From: Bombyx mori | Lineage: Eukaryota > Arthropoda > Insecta > Lepidoptera > Bombycidae | Assembly (NCBI RefSeq): GCF_030269925.1 | Contig: NC_085119.1 | Location: 14,667,001-14,731,000 of the forward strand | Direction: 5' to 3' | Length of the DNA: 64,000 nt | Part shown: positions 44,001 through 54,694 of the stretch, in pieces | Position numbering within the stretch: position 1 is the stretch's first letter | Layout: every line of letters starts with the position of its first letter | The notes under the pieces: generated by a model | The model's input: the letters and a program-made list of their open reading frames with translations, nothing else | The model's database searches: none | What the model was told of the DNA's origin: nothing | Position numbers and translations under genes: made by a program

Positions 44001-45277
44001 ATAAAAACCGGTTTCGCGTTATCTTTTAATGTTAAACTGATCTCGAATTTGTTAAAGCAACCTAGTTCGTTTGAAAATAACTTTGGAAATAGTTTTGTCA
44101 GTTCCATTACCGTAGTAACATCAACGTTTTTGCAATAACCAATGGTTGAAATGAGTTCTAATTTAAATTCACGCATAAAGTCGCGGCCTAGTAAGGGAGG
44201 TCCCCCATCCCGAACAACGTAGATACTCAATAACGCTAAGTGTTTCAAATACTCGACATTCATATTAAGTACCCCTATTATGTTCAAGGTACCCCCATCA
44301 TACGTAAATAATTTTTTCGCTGGTGGTGACAACGGAACGCCGGAAAACCAACGCTTGTATGTCTTTTCGGATATAACAGACACAGGGGAACCACTGTCAA
44401 TTTCGCATCTAAATTTACGACCTTCTAAACACACGGTCTCGTACAAAGGCTCACCATTTGGACAACTTATATTTTTCAAAAACTCACCGTCATCGCCCTC
44501 GTCATCGTCGTTACCTTGCTCCAAGTGCTTCACTTTGTTCCTGGGGCACATTCTACGGAGATGACCTTTACGATCACATATTCTGCACTTAAATTTAGAA
44601 AATCGGCACTCTGACGTTTTGTGATTTTTGTAACCACATACTAAGCATTTTTCGGCTGTTCGGTCCGCGCTCCCTTTTGCTTGTTGGGCAATCTTGAAAA
44701 CGCCTTCCCGACCGGATGATTCCGGCACTACCGCTGCAGCTGCACCTTCTCGTGCGCACCGCACGCTCTCTGCCAGCTCCACAGCTTTGCTCAACGTCAG
44801 CTCTCTGATTTCTTGTGCGAAAAGCCTTTCTCGCTCGGGTCCTCGCAACATTCCCATGACGAATTTATCTAGCAGAGATTCTTCTAGGTTTTTGAAAGCG
44901 CAGTGTGCGGCCAAACCTCGCAAGCGTGCGGCCCATTGCCCATGAGTTTCACCATTTTGCTGCATCGCTGCGTAAAAATTATACCGCTCTGCGAATCCGC
45001 ACCGCTTTGGAATAAAGTGTTCATCTAAAATACCTAAAATGCTTTCATAGCTCTTTGTCGCAATATCGTCGGGTAACGCTAAGTTGCTTGCGAGCTGGTA
45101 GGTACTCTCTGTGAGTGCGCTGAGGAGTACTGCTCTTCTCTTGATTCCGGCTTTATCAGACTGCTCATCGATGCCGTTAGCTATGCACCATTGCTGCAAT
45201 CTACTCTTATATGTCTTCCAATCTTGATTTTGATGATCAAAACTCGACAAAACACTTAAAGAAGACGTCCCGAACAT
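41072..45277 (-). CDS. Gag-Pol polyprotein of mag-like Gypsy element (1401 aa, intact)
   Basis: A single frame encodes every enzyme needed for LTR retrotransposition. Residues about 1-200 are the gag capsid region. Two CCHC zinc knuckles follow at 211-224 and 231-244. The aspartic protease has DSGS at 294-297 and the PLLGRDF flap/helix at about 361-367. Reverse transcriptase covers about 430-640, with SKLDLSMAYMQF and the catalytic YLDD at 575-578. RNase H begins with D724 in VTVDASP and includes RTDHKPL near 791-797. Integrase has the HHCC zinc finger (H955, H958, C988, C991) and a D,D35E triad of D1019, D1074 and E1110. The C-terminal 130 residues are rich in Ser, Thr and Pro. No frameshift separates gag from pol. 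The start ATG sits 53 bp downstream of the 5' LTR, after a run of A residues. The short opposite-strand frames in this interval are shadows. Confidence 0.95.
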   Translation of the reverse strand: MFGTSSLSVLSSFDHQNQDWKTYKSRLQQWCIANGIDEQSDKAGIKRRAVLLSALTESTYQLASNLALPDDIATKSYESILGILDEHFIPKRCGFAERYNFYAAMQQNGETHGQWAARLRGLAAHCAFKNLEESLLDKFVMGMLRGPERERLFAQEIRELTLSKAVELAESVRCAREGAAAAVVPESSGREGVFKIAQQAKGSADRTAEKCLVCGYKNHKTSECRFSKFKCRICDRKGHLRRMCPRNKVKHLEQGNDDDEGDDGEFLKNISCPNGEPLYETVCLEGRKFRCEIDSGSPVSVISEKTYKRWFSGVPLSPPAKKLFTYDGGTLNIIGVLNMNVEYLKHLALLSIYVVRDGGPPLLGRDFMREFKLELISTIGYCKNVDVTTVMELTKLFPKLFSNELGCFNKFEISLTLKDNAKPVFIKSRPVPFALKDRINAELERLVSLDILEPVKYSDYASPIVPVLKNDGSVRICADYSCTINKQLLVERYPLPSVQELFTKLHNGEEYSKLDLSMAYMQFRINKKSQKLTCINTPRGLFNYTRLVFGLSSAPAIFQRAMESLVGDMEGVYCYLDDLVLTAENRVLHERKLKEVLCRLQDAGLTLRKDKCAFFQNEVSYLGYTIDKNGIRKNPDKVKAILDAAIPKNLNELQSFLGLINYYRNFVPNASSILSPLHFLLQKGVKWHWNYEQDVAFTCVKKMLASEQVLAHFITDAKTIVTVDASPVGLGAILSQEDRNGVERPVSYASRSLTPAEKKYSQIQKEATAIIFGVKKFHQFLYGRSEPFTLRTDHKPLTVIFGNNRGIPEVTANRLQRYAIFLSAYNYNIEYVNSASNTADFLSRALPVAKPGSEGEEGVRDEVAAYEHISFAVEGCLPVTRQDLQRETACDPILKSVAKYVANGWPRKLSMLSNQSLKPYYLCRNDIALENGILMRGHKVIIPQSVRGRILEELHSSHFGIVKMKADARSRLWFPGIDAELEKLAGTCRVCAQLRPSPPRAALAPWPYPDAAFHRIHLDFFGPLNNKVYLIIVDAHSKWIECYDMNSNSSSKAVIAKLCEFMSRFGVPKTIVSDNGTAFASQEFSNFCMLNDITQLFSPVYHPSSNGQAESFVKIVKKGIKTIFSSGCRTDEIPIRLAKFLFDYRNSVNSTTGTSPAQLVFGHRLRSRLDLLTVNTSPSQSELPLLISNKQSSQAKNYGGKITRDLEPGEQVWFKQYINKSKSYWAKGVVIKKTGKVMYDISFPDQNKIIKRHKNQLYVFKGESGPSENSHTFNVWDIPDPRNSDCGSEATTAGSKGALVAATGSAPPAEVGSSSSSHTCQPAGTTQSVEAETMGSADQDQITATISPQSAEPVTPTSCSPSSGRNSPQFSTPQPISPTLDKPAPGRPRRNKPPIDFRKFF

Positions 45278-45330
45278 TTTTTTTTTTTTTTCGTCGTCAC
45301 GTGTGGGTATAAGTAAAGCTCGTCGCCAGT

Positions 45331-45429
45331 AGTGTGTCCGAGGACGCGTGTAATGACAAGGCCGGTTGTTTACGCACTACTTTATTATATTGACGGCGGA
45401 CGCAGCCGCCGATGCTTACATACCTAACA
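45331..45429 (-). repeat. 5' LTR of the mag-like element (99 bp)
   Basis: Identical to 40944-41042. It should contain the element's promoter, although no clear TATA box is visible; the AT-rich stretch TTTATTATATT (plus-strand sense) is the only candidate. The putative primer binding site follows directly. Confidence 0.92.
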
Positions 45430-45435
45430 ACAAAT

Positions 45436-47568
45436 AAATTTGTGGTCTTATTTCAAATTAGTATGGTCCAATCATAGCCAACACTAAGACGTCAAAACGC
45501 TGCAATGCGCGTTCAAAAACTGAGTAAAAAACCACCGTAACACCAAGGTTTTGGAAGGAATATATTTTTTTGGTAAATTTATATTACTAAGTGTTTTTCA
45601 TAAAATAATAAACACAATTATATTGTAAATAAAACACAATTTACGAATATTGTAATTGTTTGGCCAATGTTTGCAACAAGGCACCAACTATTGTAACAAA
45701 CATCACCTATTCTTGAACAGGGAACGCATAGAGTAGTTTTGTTATTTTATAATGTTATTTTTGTTTGTAGATTTCCTAGTAGCCCCTTGTCGCTGTGCAC
45801 AATGGATATATATTGTCGCGAAAGAAAGAGGAGAAGAAATATAGAACCCTTATAAAAATTCTAGAATTGTTCAATGGTGGTGGCAAATCAATGCAAAAAA
45901 GTATTAAAAAAACTTTATATGTATGTGTAAATATTTTAAGCGTATATGCTGAAAAGGATTTGTTTTCTGGGGGAAACGAACACAGCCATAAAATAAACCT
46001 AAATTAAACTGATTATAGAAAAAATCATTGATATAAGATTACATTATATTTGTAAAAAAGAAACCGCTCATATAAAAATGACTTCTAAAAGACAGCTTTA
46101 TAACAAACTGAATCTGTTTAAAGGTAATTAAACCTACATTATTGGTTTAATTACTTCTGTATAAAGAATACGTGGAAAACATGTTTCGTGTTTCCTTTCA
46201 TATTTTTTTTACTTTATTCAATTTTATTTTTTATCACCTATTTGTTGTAATAGCGGCAATGTAAAATATTATCTACTACTTTTTTGAATCAGTCAAAAAT
46301 AGTTGCGACCATACAAAACAAACCTAAAACAAATATGTATATTCTGCAACTCTATGTCTTTCAATACTTACTGTGTTCTGAGCATTGAAATGTAATACCA
46401 AGAACTACATCTAGTTCCACAATACAATAAGCACGAAATTTTAAACAAATATTTTTAACCTTATAATTTAGGCTTTATGTATCATTTTAGAATAAATATT
46501 TTTGTACTGATGACTTTTTATGTTCAAGTGACATTTTAAATTTATTCCATAATATTCTTTTTCTGACGAAAGGACCTAAATACATATATTTTGCAATGGT
46601 AATTAAACTTTATGTTCAAGTATTAAGGTTTATAATAAACTGAAGTCGTTAACATTATTAAACTTTTTTTCTAAGAAATGAAGATGTTTTCGTGTCTGCA
46701 AACGTGGCCACTGGAGCGTCTTATTTTTGTTCCTGATCCTTAATCTAGTACTATTATTGATCGAAGGTCATCATCTAGTAAATAAATAATACGTGACAAA
46801 AAGAAATTAATCTATGGTACAAAAAACAAGAAATCCACTCTACTGCCGCTCACCCATAAAGTAAGCAGCCTCGGTTGTGTGCGAGAGAAAAAAAAAACAT
46901 CATTTATATATCGCGCGCTCCAGTAGATCCTCATCAGAACATCATTAATAAAATGTTATTCGATTCACGAGAGGGCGGGGGTCGTTAACGATGTCCCTCG
47001 TTAATTTGAACAGCCGTTACAGAAATGAAAATCTAATCGTTAATCGCGAACAAAAACGAGTGTGTGAATGTGTTTTACGATAAATTTTTTTGATAATCGA
47101 ATTGTCTTAAATATAAAGATTTTTTTAATTAATTTCAGGGAAGGTTATGTCGGAATATTGGGTAACACTTTAATATAGCCGGTCGTGCGCGAGGCGAATT
47201 AATGCTAAACGGGTTCCGTATTATTCTGTTTTCCTTGAGAGATTTGTAATTTAATATTTATTGTTCAGATTTTTTTATAGTAAATCCGATTCCTGGTTTC
47301 TAATTTTTCCTCAAATTATAGGTTCTGTTGTAAACCATGAAAGCGTTTATTAATATAACAAGGGCTTAACTTTTAATTTTAACTTAAAAATGAATTTGTG
47401 TAATATTATTTTTCTTGTTTGATTTCGATTTTGAAATTTCTTGTGTGTGTTCAAAATTCGAATCCGTTTATTTACTCTACATATCCGTAATAGTTTAGTT
47501 TTTTTTTTATGTAGTCAGACGAGCACACCTGATAAAGAGTGGTTAAAGTCTCTCATTTATATCAAAAA
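45436..47568. other. No recognised gene
   Basis: AT-rich. 45450-45560 continues the DNA into which the mag-like element inserted. No receptor exon or complete repeat seen. Confidence 0.4.
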
Positions 47569-47745
47569 TGAAGTCGTCGTGGCCTAAAGGATAAGGCGTC
47601 CGGTGCATTCGGTCCGGTATCGAGCGATGCAAGGGTGATCCAATCCTGCAGGCAGGCACTTTTTCTAAAGAAATACGTGATTAACAAATGTTCACGATTG
47701 AATTTCACAGTGAAGAAATAACATCGTGTAATAAAAATCAAATTT
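47569..47745 (+). repeat. Bm1 SINE 5' half
   Basis: Head and upper body only (GTCGTCGTGGCC to ATAAAAATCAAATTTT); the B box is damaged (GTGATCCAATCC). The 3' half is absent here, and an opposite-strand 3' half follows 40 bp on. Confidence 0.78.
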
Positions 47746-47784
47746 TATATTATCTTAAAGCTTTATCGTTATATTTGTACGTAT

Positions 47785-48008
47785 GTTTTTATTTTTTTTA
47801 TTGCTTAGATGGGTGGGCGAGCTCACAGCCCACCTGGTGTTAAGTGGTTACTGGAACCCACCCATCTTGAGATATAAGTTCTAAGATCTCAGTATAGTTA
47901 CAACGGCTGCCCCACCCTTCAAACCGAAACGCAATACTGCTTCACGGCAGAAATAGGCAGGGCGGTGGTACTTACCCGCGCGGACTCACAAGAGCTCCTA
48001 CCACGAGT
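47785..48008 (-). repeat. Bm1 SINE 3' half, reverse, facing the 5' half at 47569
   Basis: Poly-T, ATTGCTTAGATGGGTGGG and body up to GAGCTCCTACCACGAGT, with a 28-bp deletion after ACTGGAACCC. Confidence 0.78.
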
Positions 48009-48360
48009 ATGTGATGAGGATGTGTATTTACGCTTGTACGAAGCAAATTTCTTTATTTTACCATTACTTTAAATAAAAGATGTTCATTTATACAAAAATC
48101 CCGGAAATCCATTACAAAGGCATTACGTGTCAATCACAGACCGAATCCGTGTCCTTAAAAAGAATCCCGCAAAATGCAAATCGATGGTTGTTTAAAAGCA
48201 AATGGCAGTAATTTCGTTGGGGCAATCTCATAAAAAATATTTGAACGCCACCAAATAAAACCGGCCATACAACTGACTATAAAGGCTTTTAATTGCGTAC
48301 AAAAGTACCAGAAACGAGAGATTCTTCAGATTCTACCAACATTGATGTAACTTTTTTATT

Positions 48361-48724
48361 GACCTCAATACTATGGCTACAGTTAAGAATGGATTTTTGT
48401 TTTAAATGTGTTCGGTTTGCTCTCAGCAAATCCATTTTGCAATGTAGCATTCTAACATTTTTCCCATTCCCACATGACTAGCATAAATAAAGAAACAGTA
48501 AATAGATTTTTTTAATTTTTATATTTGGGTATATGACCTCAATACTATGGTTACAGTTAAGAATGGATTTTTGATTTAAAAATGTTCGATTTGCTCCAAG
48601 CAAATGCATTTTGCAATGTAGCATCGTTTTTTGACACGTGTTTCTAGCATTTTCCCCATCTCCAAATGACTACATAAATAAGGAAACACCAAAAGGATTT
48701 TTTAATTTTGTCGTTGGGTATCTC
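48361..48724. repeat. Tandem duplication of a ~175-bp unit
   Basis: Unit 1 (48361-48534) and unit 2 (48535-48724) both begin GACCTCAATACTATGG and share GTTAAGAATGGATTTTTG, CATTTTGCAATGTAGCAT, CATTTTxCCCAT and an AAATAAxGAAACA segment, with moderate divergence and a small insertion in unit 2. Function unknown; old local duplication. Confidence 0.75.
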
Positions 48725-49028
48725 GACTAAAGCATAAGAAATACCCGCTTTTAAATCCGGTGCTAATCTAAAATCATGGGTTTAAAATTAAATAAAGCTG
48801 TGGAAGATTGAGATATCACAAACTATGATATTTTGTCACCACCGATCCGGGCTATTCCAGTCGCTCAGTAGTATTCATTTTTGTACATCCCTTAAATAAT
48901 ATAGTTGGGTGGCACATAAATGTATTTCTTCAGAAATGGGTATTTTATCGAACGGATTAACAAGCGTGAACAGGTACCTTAAAAGAAGATTGGAAAATTC
49001 TAAAACAAATTATTAGACCCAGATTTTT

Positions 49029-49244
49029 ACTGGTGGTAGGACCTCTTGTGAGTCCGCGCGGGTAGGTACCACCGCCCTGCTTATTTCTGCCGTGAAGCAG
49101 TAATGCGTTTCGGTTTGAAGGGCGGGGCAGCCGTTGTAACTATATGGGTGGCACATTTACGTTGTAGATGTCTATGGGCTCCAATAACGACTTAACACCA
49201 GGTGGGCTGTGAGCTCGTCCAACCATCTAAGCAATAAAAAAAAA
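49029..49244 (+). repeat. Bm1 SINE 3' half
   Basis: ACTGGTGGTAGGACCTC to GCAATAAAAAAAAAG, lacking the GAGACCTTAGAACTTATATC segment. Confidence 0.8.
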
Positions 49245-50554
49245 GAAACCCAGATAAATTTTCTGATTACGGCATTGCAATATGACGCACTGCATTAGAA
49301 TTCATAATTCATGTACGGGCATGCTGTAATTAAGATTAAGCCCACAGAGGGAAAGCCTTTCAAACTTGTGTCCAACAGCTAAATTAAATTCATCGTTCGC
49401 TGGGGTCAATGCACCGTTCAATTTCAAATAGTTAGTAACAGTTATTCACAATTGCTTGTGAGTTTCTTAGTACTGAGTTAGCCAAACAAATGTAAGCACT
49501 AGAATTTTCTAATAAAAACACAAGGGTTTAATAAAATCTTGTATGTAGTAGTTTGTGTAAGGATAGCGGTATTAAGGCACTAAGTTATTTGCTAGTTTAT
49601 TTCATGTTTATTCATTTGTAATCGATTCTAAGTCTTCGATTGTTATTATTCTTAAACATTACAAGAATCACAGATTCGAGAGAATAATGGTCAATTTAAA
49701 ATTTAATAATGCCACTATACATATTAAAATATTTAACCAAAGAATTTCATTCAATTGGTAAAAAAAAGTTGCTTCTGAAGCTGTGTTAATTGTTAAGTAA
49801 AGATGCTTATTACGGAAATGTGCCATAATAATTAAGTTTATCCTAAGCTGTCTTTCAGTTAAGATTGCAGTCAAATTTCAAATCCTTGCGTTTCAATATA
49901 CCTATTTTGCTCGACCCAATCAATATCTGCAATTTCGGGACATCCTTAAACAAATTTGCCTTGTGTACAAGGCGCGATGATGAAAATTAATAAAAAATAT
50001 GATAAAAATGAAAAATGAATCCGAATCAAATAAGAAATATTGGTACAAAAGGGAATGGATTTAAAAAATATTGATTCGAAGCTGGTTGTTCAGTGTCGTA
50101 ATACCAAATCTCCCATAATTCAACATTTTTAATATAATATCCAAATATAATATTTTTAAAAAGTAATTCAATTTAGAATTTCTTCTCCAATATACTTTAT
50201 TTATACTACTATAACGTGATCTTTACAAAAATCACTTTTTAGGAGGGGAATGAGTTCACACTACTTCTGGTATCAAGTCTGTTGTCATCAATCACGCCTT
50301 AGTCCCACCCTTCAAAACGGAATACTTGTCTTTACGGGTGAGCACTCGTGATAACTCACAATCCTTCTCACTGGTAAACGCTTGTTGGATCGTAATATGC
50401 TAGTATAATGCTCGGAGAATGTCGCCACCCATTCTCCAGTGAAATCTTTAGTCGCCTTTACGACACCGCACAGCCATAACTTTAACAAAAGCACTGCGTA
50501 CTCGGCTCTCCGTAAGACATTTACTACCCGTAACCGCAGTCCAATATATTTAAT

Positions 50555-50791
50555 ATATTTATTGCTTAGATTGGTGGACGAGCTCACAGCCCACCTGGTG
50601 TTAAGTGGTTACTAGAGCCCATAGACATCTACAATGTAAATGCGCTAACCACCTTAAGATACAAGTTCTAAGGTCTCAGTATGGTTACAACGGCTGCCCC
50701 ACCTTTCAGACCGAAATGCATTACTGATTCATGGCAGAAATAGGGCAGTGGTACCTACCCGTGCGGACTCACAAGAGGTCCTACAACCAGT
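50555..50791 (-). repeat. Bm1 SINE 3' half
   Basis: Reverse copy from ATTGCTTAGATTGG to GGTCCTACAACCAGT. The 91-aa frame that overlaps it is a chance reading. Confidence 0.8.
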
Positions 50792-51084
50792 ACAATACAG
50801 AACGAAATATCTACATTGCATTCAATAAACATTAGCATATTTCAAGATGAATACATATTATTATGTACATCAACTATTCAGTGTTAATGGATTACACTGT
50901 GCAATAGAAAATATAGTATGGGCAAATTGCACGTGATCCCCTGGGGGATCGATGAACTGGCAGTAAATAAAGTTGAACACAAACTAAGCCACCTAATGTT
51001 GTGGCTTGGATAGGGAAGGCGCAATATACAAATTTATGTAGCTAAAATGCACAAGGTGCTTTTAATTAATAATTAAATGATAGT

Positions 51085-51191
51085 CAGTGGCTTGGCTCTG
51101 CCCCTGGCATTGCTGAGGTCCATAGGCGACGGTAACCACTCACCATCAGGTGGGCTGTAAATTCGTCTGCCTACGAGGGCGATAAAAAAAA
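51085..51191 (+). mobile_element. 3'-terminal scrap of the same CR1/Jockey-type LINE
   Basis: About 100 bp matching the 3' UTR of the 53112-53540 copy, ending in GCGATAAAAAAAA. Severe 5' truncation is normal for LINEs. Confidence 0.55.
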
Positions 51192-53111
51192 TTTAGACAA
51201 TACAGATCGATAGAATATAAATAGATAAATATATTATTTGCTTTACTGGTGAACTCGACGCTGTTTACACGATTTTCGAAGTTTTTATATAACAATTTAT
51301 TGTGAACGTGCGGTTCCACTATCAAGGCTATTTCTAGCCTTTGACCTAATTATCTCAAGGTATGTGGAAACACTCATGTTGTGATGTCTATTAGCAACGC
51401 TAACCTAACACCGAGCGGACGGTGAAACTCCTGCTTTTTTTGACTAAAAAAACGTCGTATTCAGAATCACCAGTCACTTACTTTTCCTCATTTTCGCAAA
51501 CCATTCTCATACACCCTGATCCAAAAAAATGTAACGGTAAAAAATGTAATTCAAAGGTCTAGTTTTAAAACAAAGTTGCTAGTGATTTTTGATATTGTTA
51601 AAGATATTTAAATTTCAAATCGACAATTAAACAACTCAACGCGACAACCCTGCCGAAGCTTATATTATACCATCGTGCTTTTATGACGTATCTGGGAGTA
51701 ATAAAGCGGGGTGGAAACATCCCTGCCAAAGTTGCACCAAAATAATTCAATGGATTTTGACAACAGTCTGTACACTAACGCAAAATGCAATAGATAATTT
51801 TGTACCTGTGTGTAGAAAAAAAAATCGTTATGAGAAATTGTTTCCACCAAATATTATGAATTTTTACAATTTTAACTACCTGTCTGTATATAATATAGGG
51901 CCTTGCGATCATAGAAAAACTTTTACAATCGTTTTAATTAAATTTAAATTGGTTTTGTTATTCACTTGAAAATACAGTTACGAACCATTCACGATTAAGT
52001 GGTAAACTGATCCCATTCCTACTGTGAAACATCTCAGTGGCTTACATAAAAATAGTCAGTTTGTTTGATCACATCACTGCCGCCCTTCAATGAACCCTTC
52101 AAATTGGAACAGCTCGTAGACAATTCAACCACATTTTGTACAATTACCCAGGACGTTCTTCTCATTAAACAGCGGACGCTTGGCTTGTAAGTGAGACAAT
52201 AACAGCCGATTCCGTGTACATTGCCTATAGACGTTCTTTAGCATTCATTCAAGTAATAAAATCTAGGCAAAATTAAGTATTAACTTAACGTCTTAGCTCG
52301 CGGTGGTGGAGAGTTTGCAGAGTAATTTCAACAATAATGAAAAGCTTATTACGAAACTTTGAAATTTCAAATTAAAATTATTTTATAACCTATAAAGGTA
52401 TTTCGTTTTTTATTTTCTTTTCTTTATATTATTAATAACGTATATAAAATTTAGTATTTTTGATGATTTTGTGATTTTGCAGGGCTTGCATTAATTCTCT
52501 TTTTAGTTTATTGCATAGACTAGCGAGGCACAAAAATATAACAACGTAAATGATGCGACCAACAAAGTCATTTGAGGTTCAGGTTTCAATTGAATTATTA
52601 TTCGTTTAGGCCCAGAATGCTCTCTACCGCCAATTTGATTTCATCCACAAATTCACTCCAGTACGGTTTTCAAATGTACCTAAATTATAATTCACAAATA
52701 AATTTCGCAAGAGACGGAGTTCAATGGCCTCAAGAATCTCAAGACAGAATCACGCGACAGCCACATTGCAAATTTAATTTTATTCGTTCTCATATAAATG
52801 TTGCTGGTCTATTTTGTATTAGTATCCAGTATTTATCATTACACAAGCTTTTATACTCTAGTTATGTAAGGATTTAAAAGCTGTTTAAAAGCACTGTCTT
52901 GATTTACAACACGATACACTGCCAGTTAATGCGAATTGTCAATCGTGGTATGACTTCTTCTTCACAGTTGCTTCAATCTGTTGTTTTAGTCTTCGTAAGA
53001 TAGTGAAGGAGTCATCGCGATCTTCGAATATTGAGAGAGCAGACTTGACGCGTCTTACGATGCCCGGTGGACATCTTTTGAAGATGTCTCCCTGCTCGAG
53101 GCCATTCTAAA
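51192..53111. other. No recognised gene
   Basis: AT-rich; the 101-codon frame at 52572-52877 has no family features and poor coding character. Confidence 0.4.
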
Positions 53112-53540
53112 AATTCATATCTCAAAGTATGAATCGGATCGTTTGAAACCTCTGGGTCTGCAGAGGGACTTCGCTTCTCTCTGTATTTTGTACCGTATGT
53201 TCCATAGGGAGTGCTTAGGAATTGTTTGAGTTGATTCCATCATCTCTTTTTTACCATCGCACCGCCCGCCACCGGAGTAGAGTTTATCCATACTACCTGG
53301 AGCCACTGCGTTCATCCACATCTTTTTTGCCACGTACCATCCGGCTTTGGAATAAGCTCCCTTTCAGGGTGTTTCCTCAGCGCTTTGACATTGCCTTCTT
53401 CAATCGAGTCTTGTGAAGGGTACTTAACGGTAGGCAGCAGCTTGGCTCTGCCCATGGCACTGCTGAAGTCCATGGGTGACGGTAACCACTCATCATCAGA
53501 AGGGGCGCATGCTCGTCTTCCTACAAGGGCAATAAAAAAG
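53112..53540 (+). mobile_element. CR1/Jockey-type LINE 3' end with SINE-like tail
   Basis: Encodes in shifting frames LGLQRDFASLCILYRMFHRE, then FELIPSSLFYHRTARHRSR and RLWNKLPFRVFPQRFDIAFFN, the C-terminus of an RT protein of the CR1/Jockey group. Its 3' UTR (CTTGGCTCTGCCC to CAATAAAAAA) matches the short pieces at 40182-40294 and 51085-51191 and the opposite-strand copy at 29770-30150. Broken by stops. Confidence 0.62.
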
Positions 53541-54694
53541 GTGAGCCACATTAATGTTGTGGTTGTGCTATGTTAATAGCAGATGAGCCACGAGTTCATT
53601 CACCCGTTTAAGGAATAAAATAAATACACAATAAGTCGCACGAAAACTATTCCATAATGATGTATTTCATAAGTAAAGCGAAACAGCGAAGGTTTGCATG
53701 GCTTACTATTAAGAATTAGCACTTAAGCAGACAAACACATTATTAAAAACAAATTTGAAATGAATACTATCACGTTAAAGTGTTCTTTATAAAGATGCGA
53801 AGAAATTGAAAACTCTGGTGAGGGCGTTCTGTTCTGATCTAAATAGTAGTGGATATAACTCTCCGAAGCTTTGTGGAGCTGCTGAAAACAACGGAAGGAA
53901 AAAAGTGAACCAGTCAACATCTGCAAATAAGGAAATTATGAAACCGCAGCAAAAAGCAGGCATTCAAGCCTTTGTACCTCCGACACCTTTGTTCGAAAGC
54001 GTCGAGATTTTAATTGAAAAGTCAAATGGGATTTTTTCGTTTTTTTTTTTTTCAATTTTCTAAAGTAATGGACTCGGATCTGGTGTGGACAATATTGAGG
54101 TCACATATATGTCTTTTGTTTGTTGAATAAGATTTTAGATTTTTTTAAATAAATTTATTAAAGGTTGACGATATGGAAGCGTGAAGGAAAGTCGTGACAG
54201 AATTAGAAAAGCTCTTTTGGATATCAGAGCTAGAGGTAATTATTTTAATTAGATCAGAGTAGATAATTATCGGGATGATAAAAATCAACATTGTGCGGGC
54301 TTAAAACCTCGAATGGTACCATGGTACCAGATACCACAGCTTCGATGACCTTGAAAAAGACCTGGCTCCGTTCCAGAAATTTCTCGTTTTGGAAGCTAAC
54401 GTCTGTTTTGAAACTCTGAAATACTGTATTAGTAATAATATAGAAAGAAGGATGATTGCTTTTGGTTATCGTTGCTTACAACATAAATTGTGATTGGCAA
54501 ATCTACTGCCTGGTTAATGTTTTTTAATCGTTGCGAAGTCCAAAATCCATTTGGTGGGAGTTTTTATCGTCGTTAATGATCATAGCTAGATGTGTGAATA
54601 ATGTTGTATGAGTTGCTGCTGAATGAATGGTTTGCCTGTTTAATCCATTCATAAAAGTCTTCATGGAAGTAATGAAACACGTACATTACAATAA
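53541..54694. other. No recognised gene downstream of GR-4
   Basis: Contains an 85-codon frame at 53806-54063 that ends in a homopolymer and is not convincing. The GR-4 3' UTR must lie at its right edge. Confidence 0.4.

Larger units (their letters stand above)
40944..45429 (-). mobile_element. Full-length mag-like Ty3/Gypsy LTR retrotransposon, 4486 bp
   Basis: A complete element in minus orientation: two 99-bp LTRs (40944-41042 and 45331-45429), identical by eye, bracket one long gag-pol frame. It is flanked by the 6-bp target duplication ACAAAT (40938-40943 and 45430-45435). In transcript sense the LTR starts TGTTAG and ends ACACT. A few bases inside the 5' LTR comes TGGCGACGAG, a plausible tRNA primer binding site since it begins with TGG. 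A purine-rich tract (GGGAGGGAGAAAT) lies just before the 3' LTR. Very short LTRs and a fused gag-pol are typical of the mag clade, first described in silkworm. Identical LTRs and an unbroken frame imply a recent, possibly still mobile, copy. Confidence 0.93.
40929..45450. repeat. Palindrome split by the mag-like insertion
   Basis: Left flank AATAAGACCACAAAT (40929-40943) is the exact reverse complement of ATTTGTGGTCTTATT in the right flank (about 45438-45452). With the element and one copy of ACAAAT removed, the empty site is a 15-bp perfect inverted repeat with a 2-bp centre. The element therefore inserted at the middle of a potential cruciform. Confidence 0.8.

Noticed and set aside
41916..44945. 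Several plus-strand frames of 66-94 codons inside the mag-like element
   Set aside because: They are antisense to the intact gag-pol and lack any motif.
52572..52877. 101-codon plus-strand frame
   Set aside because: Unstructured composition, no motif, no splice partners.
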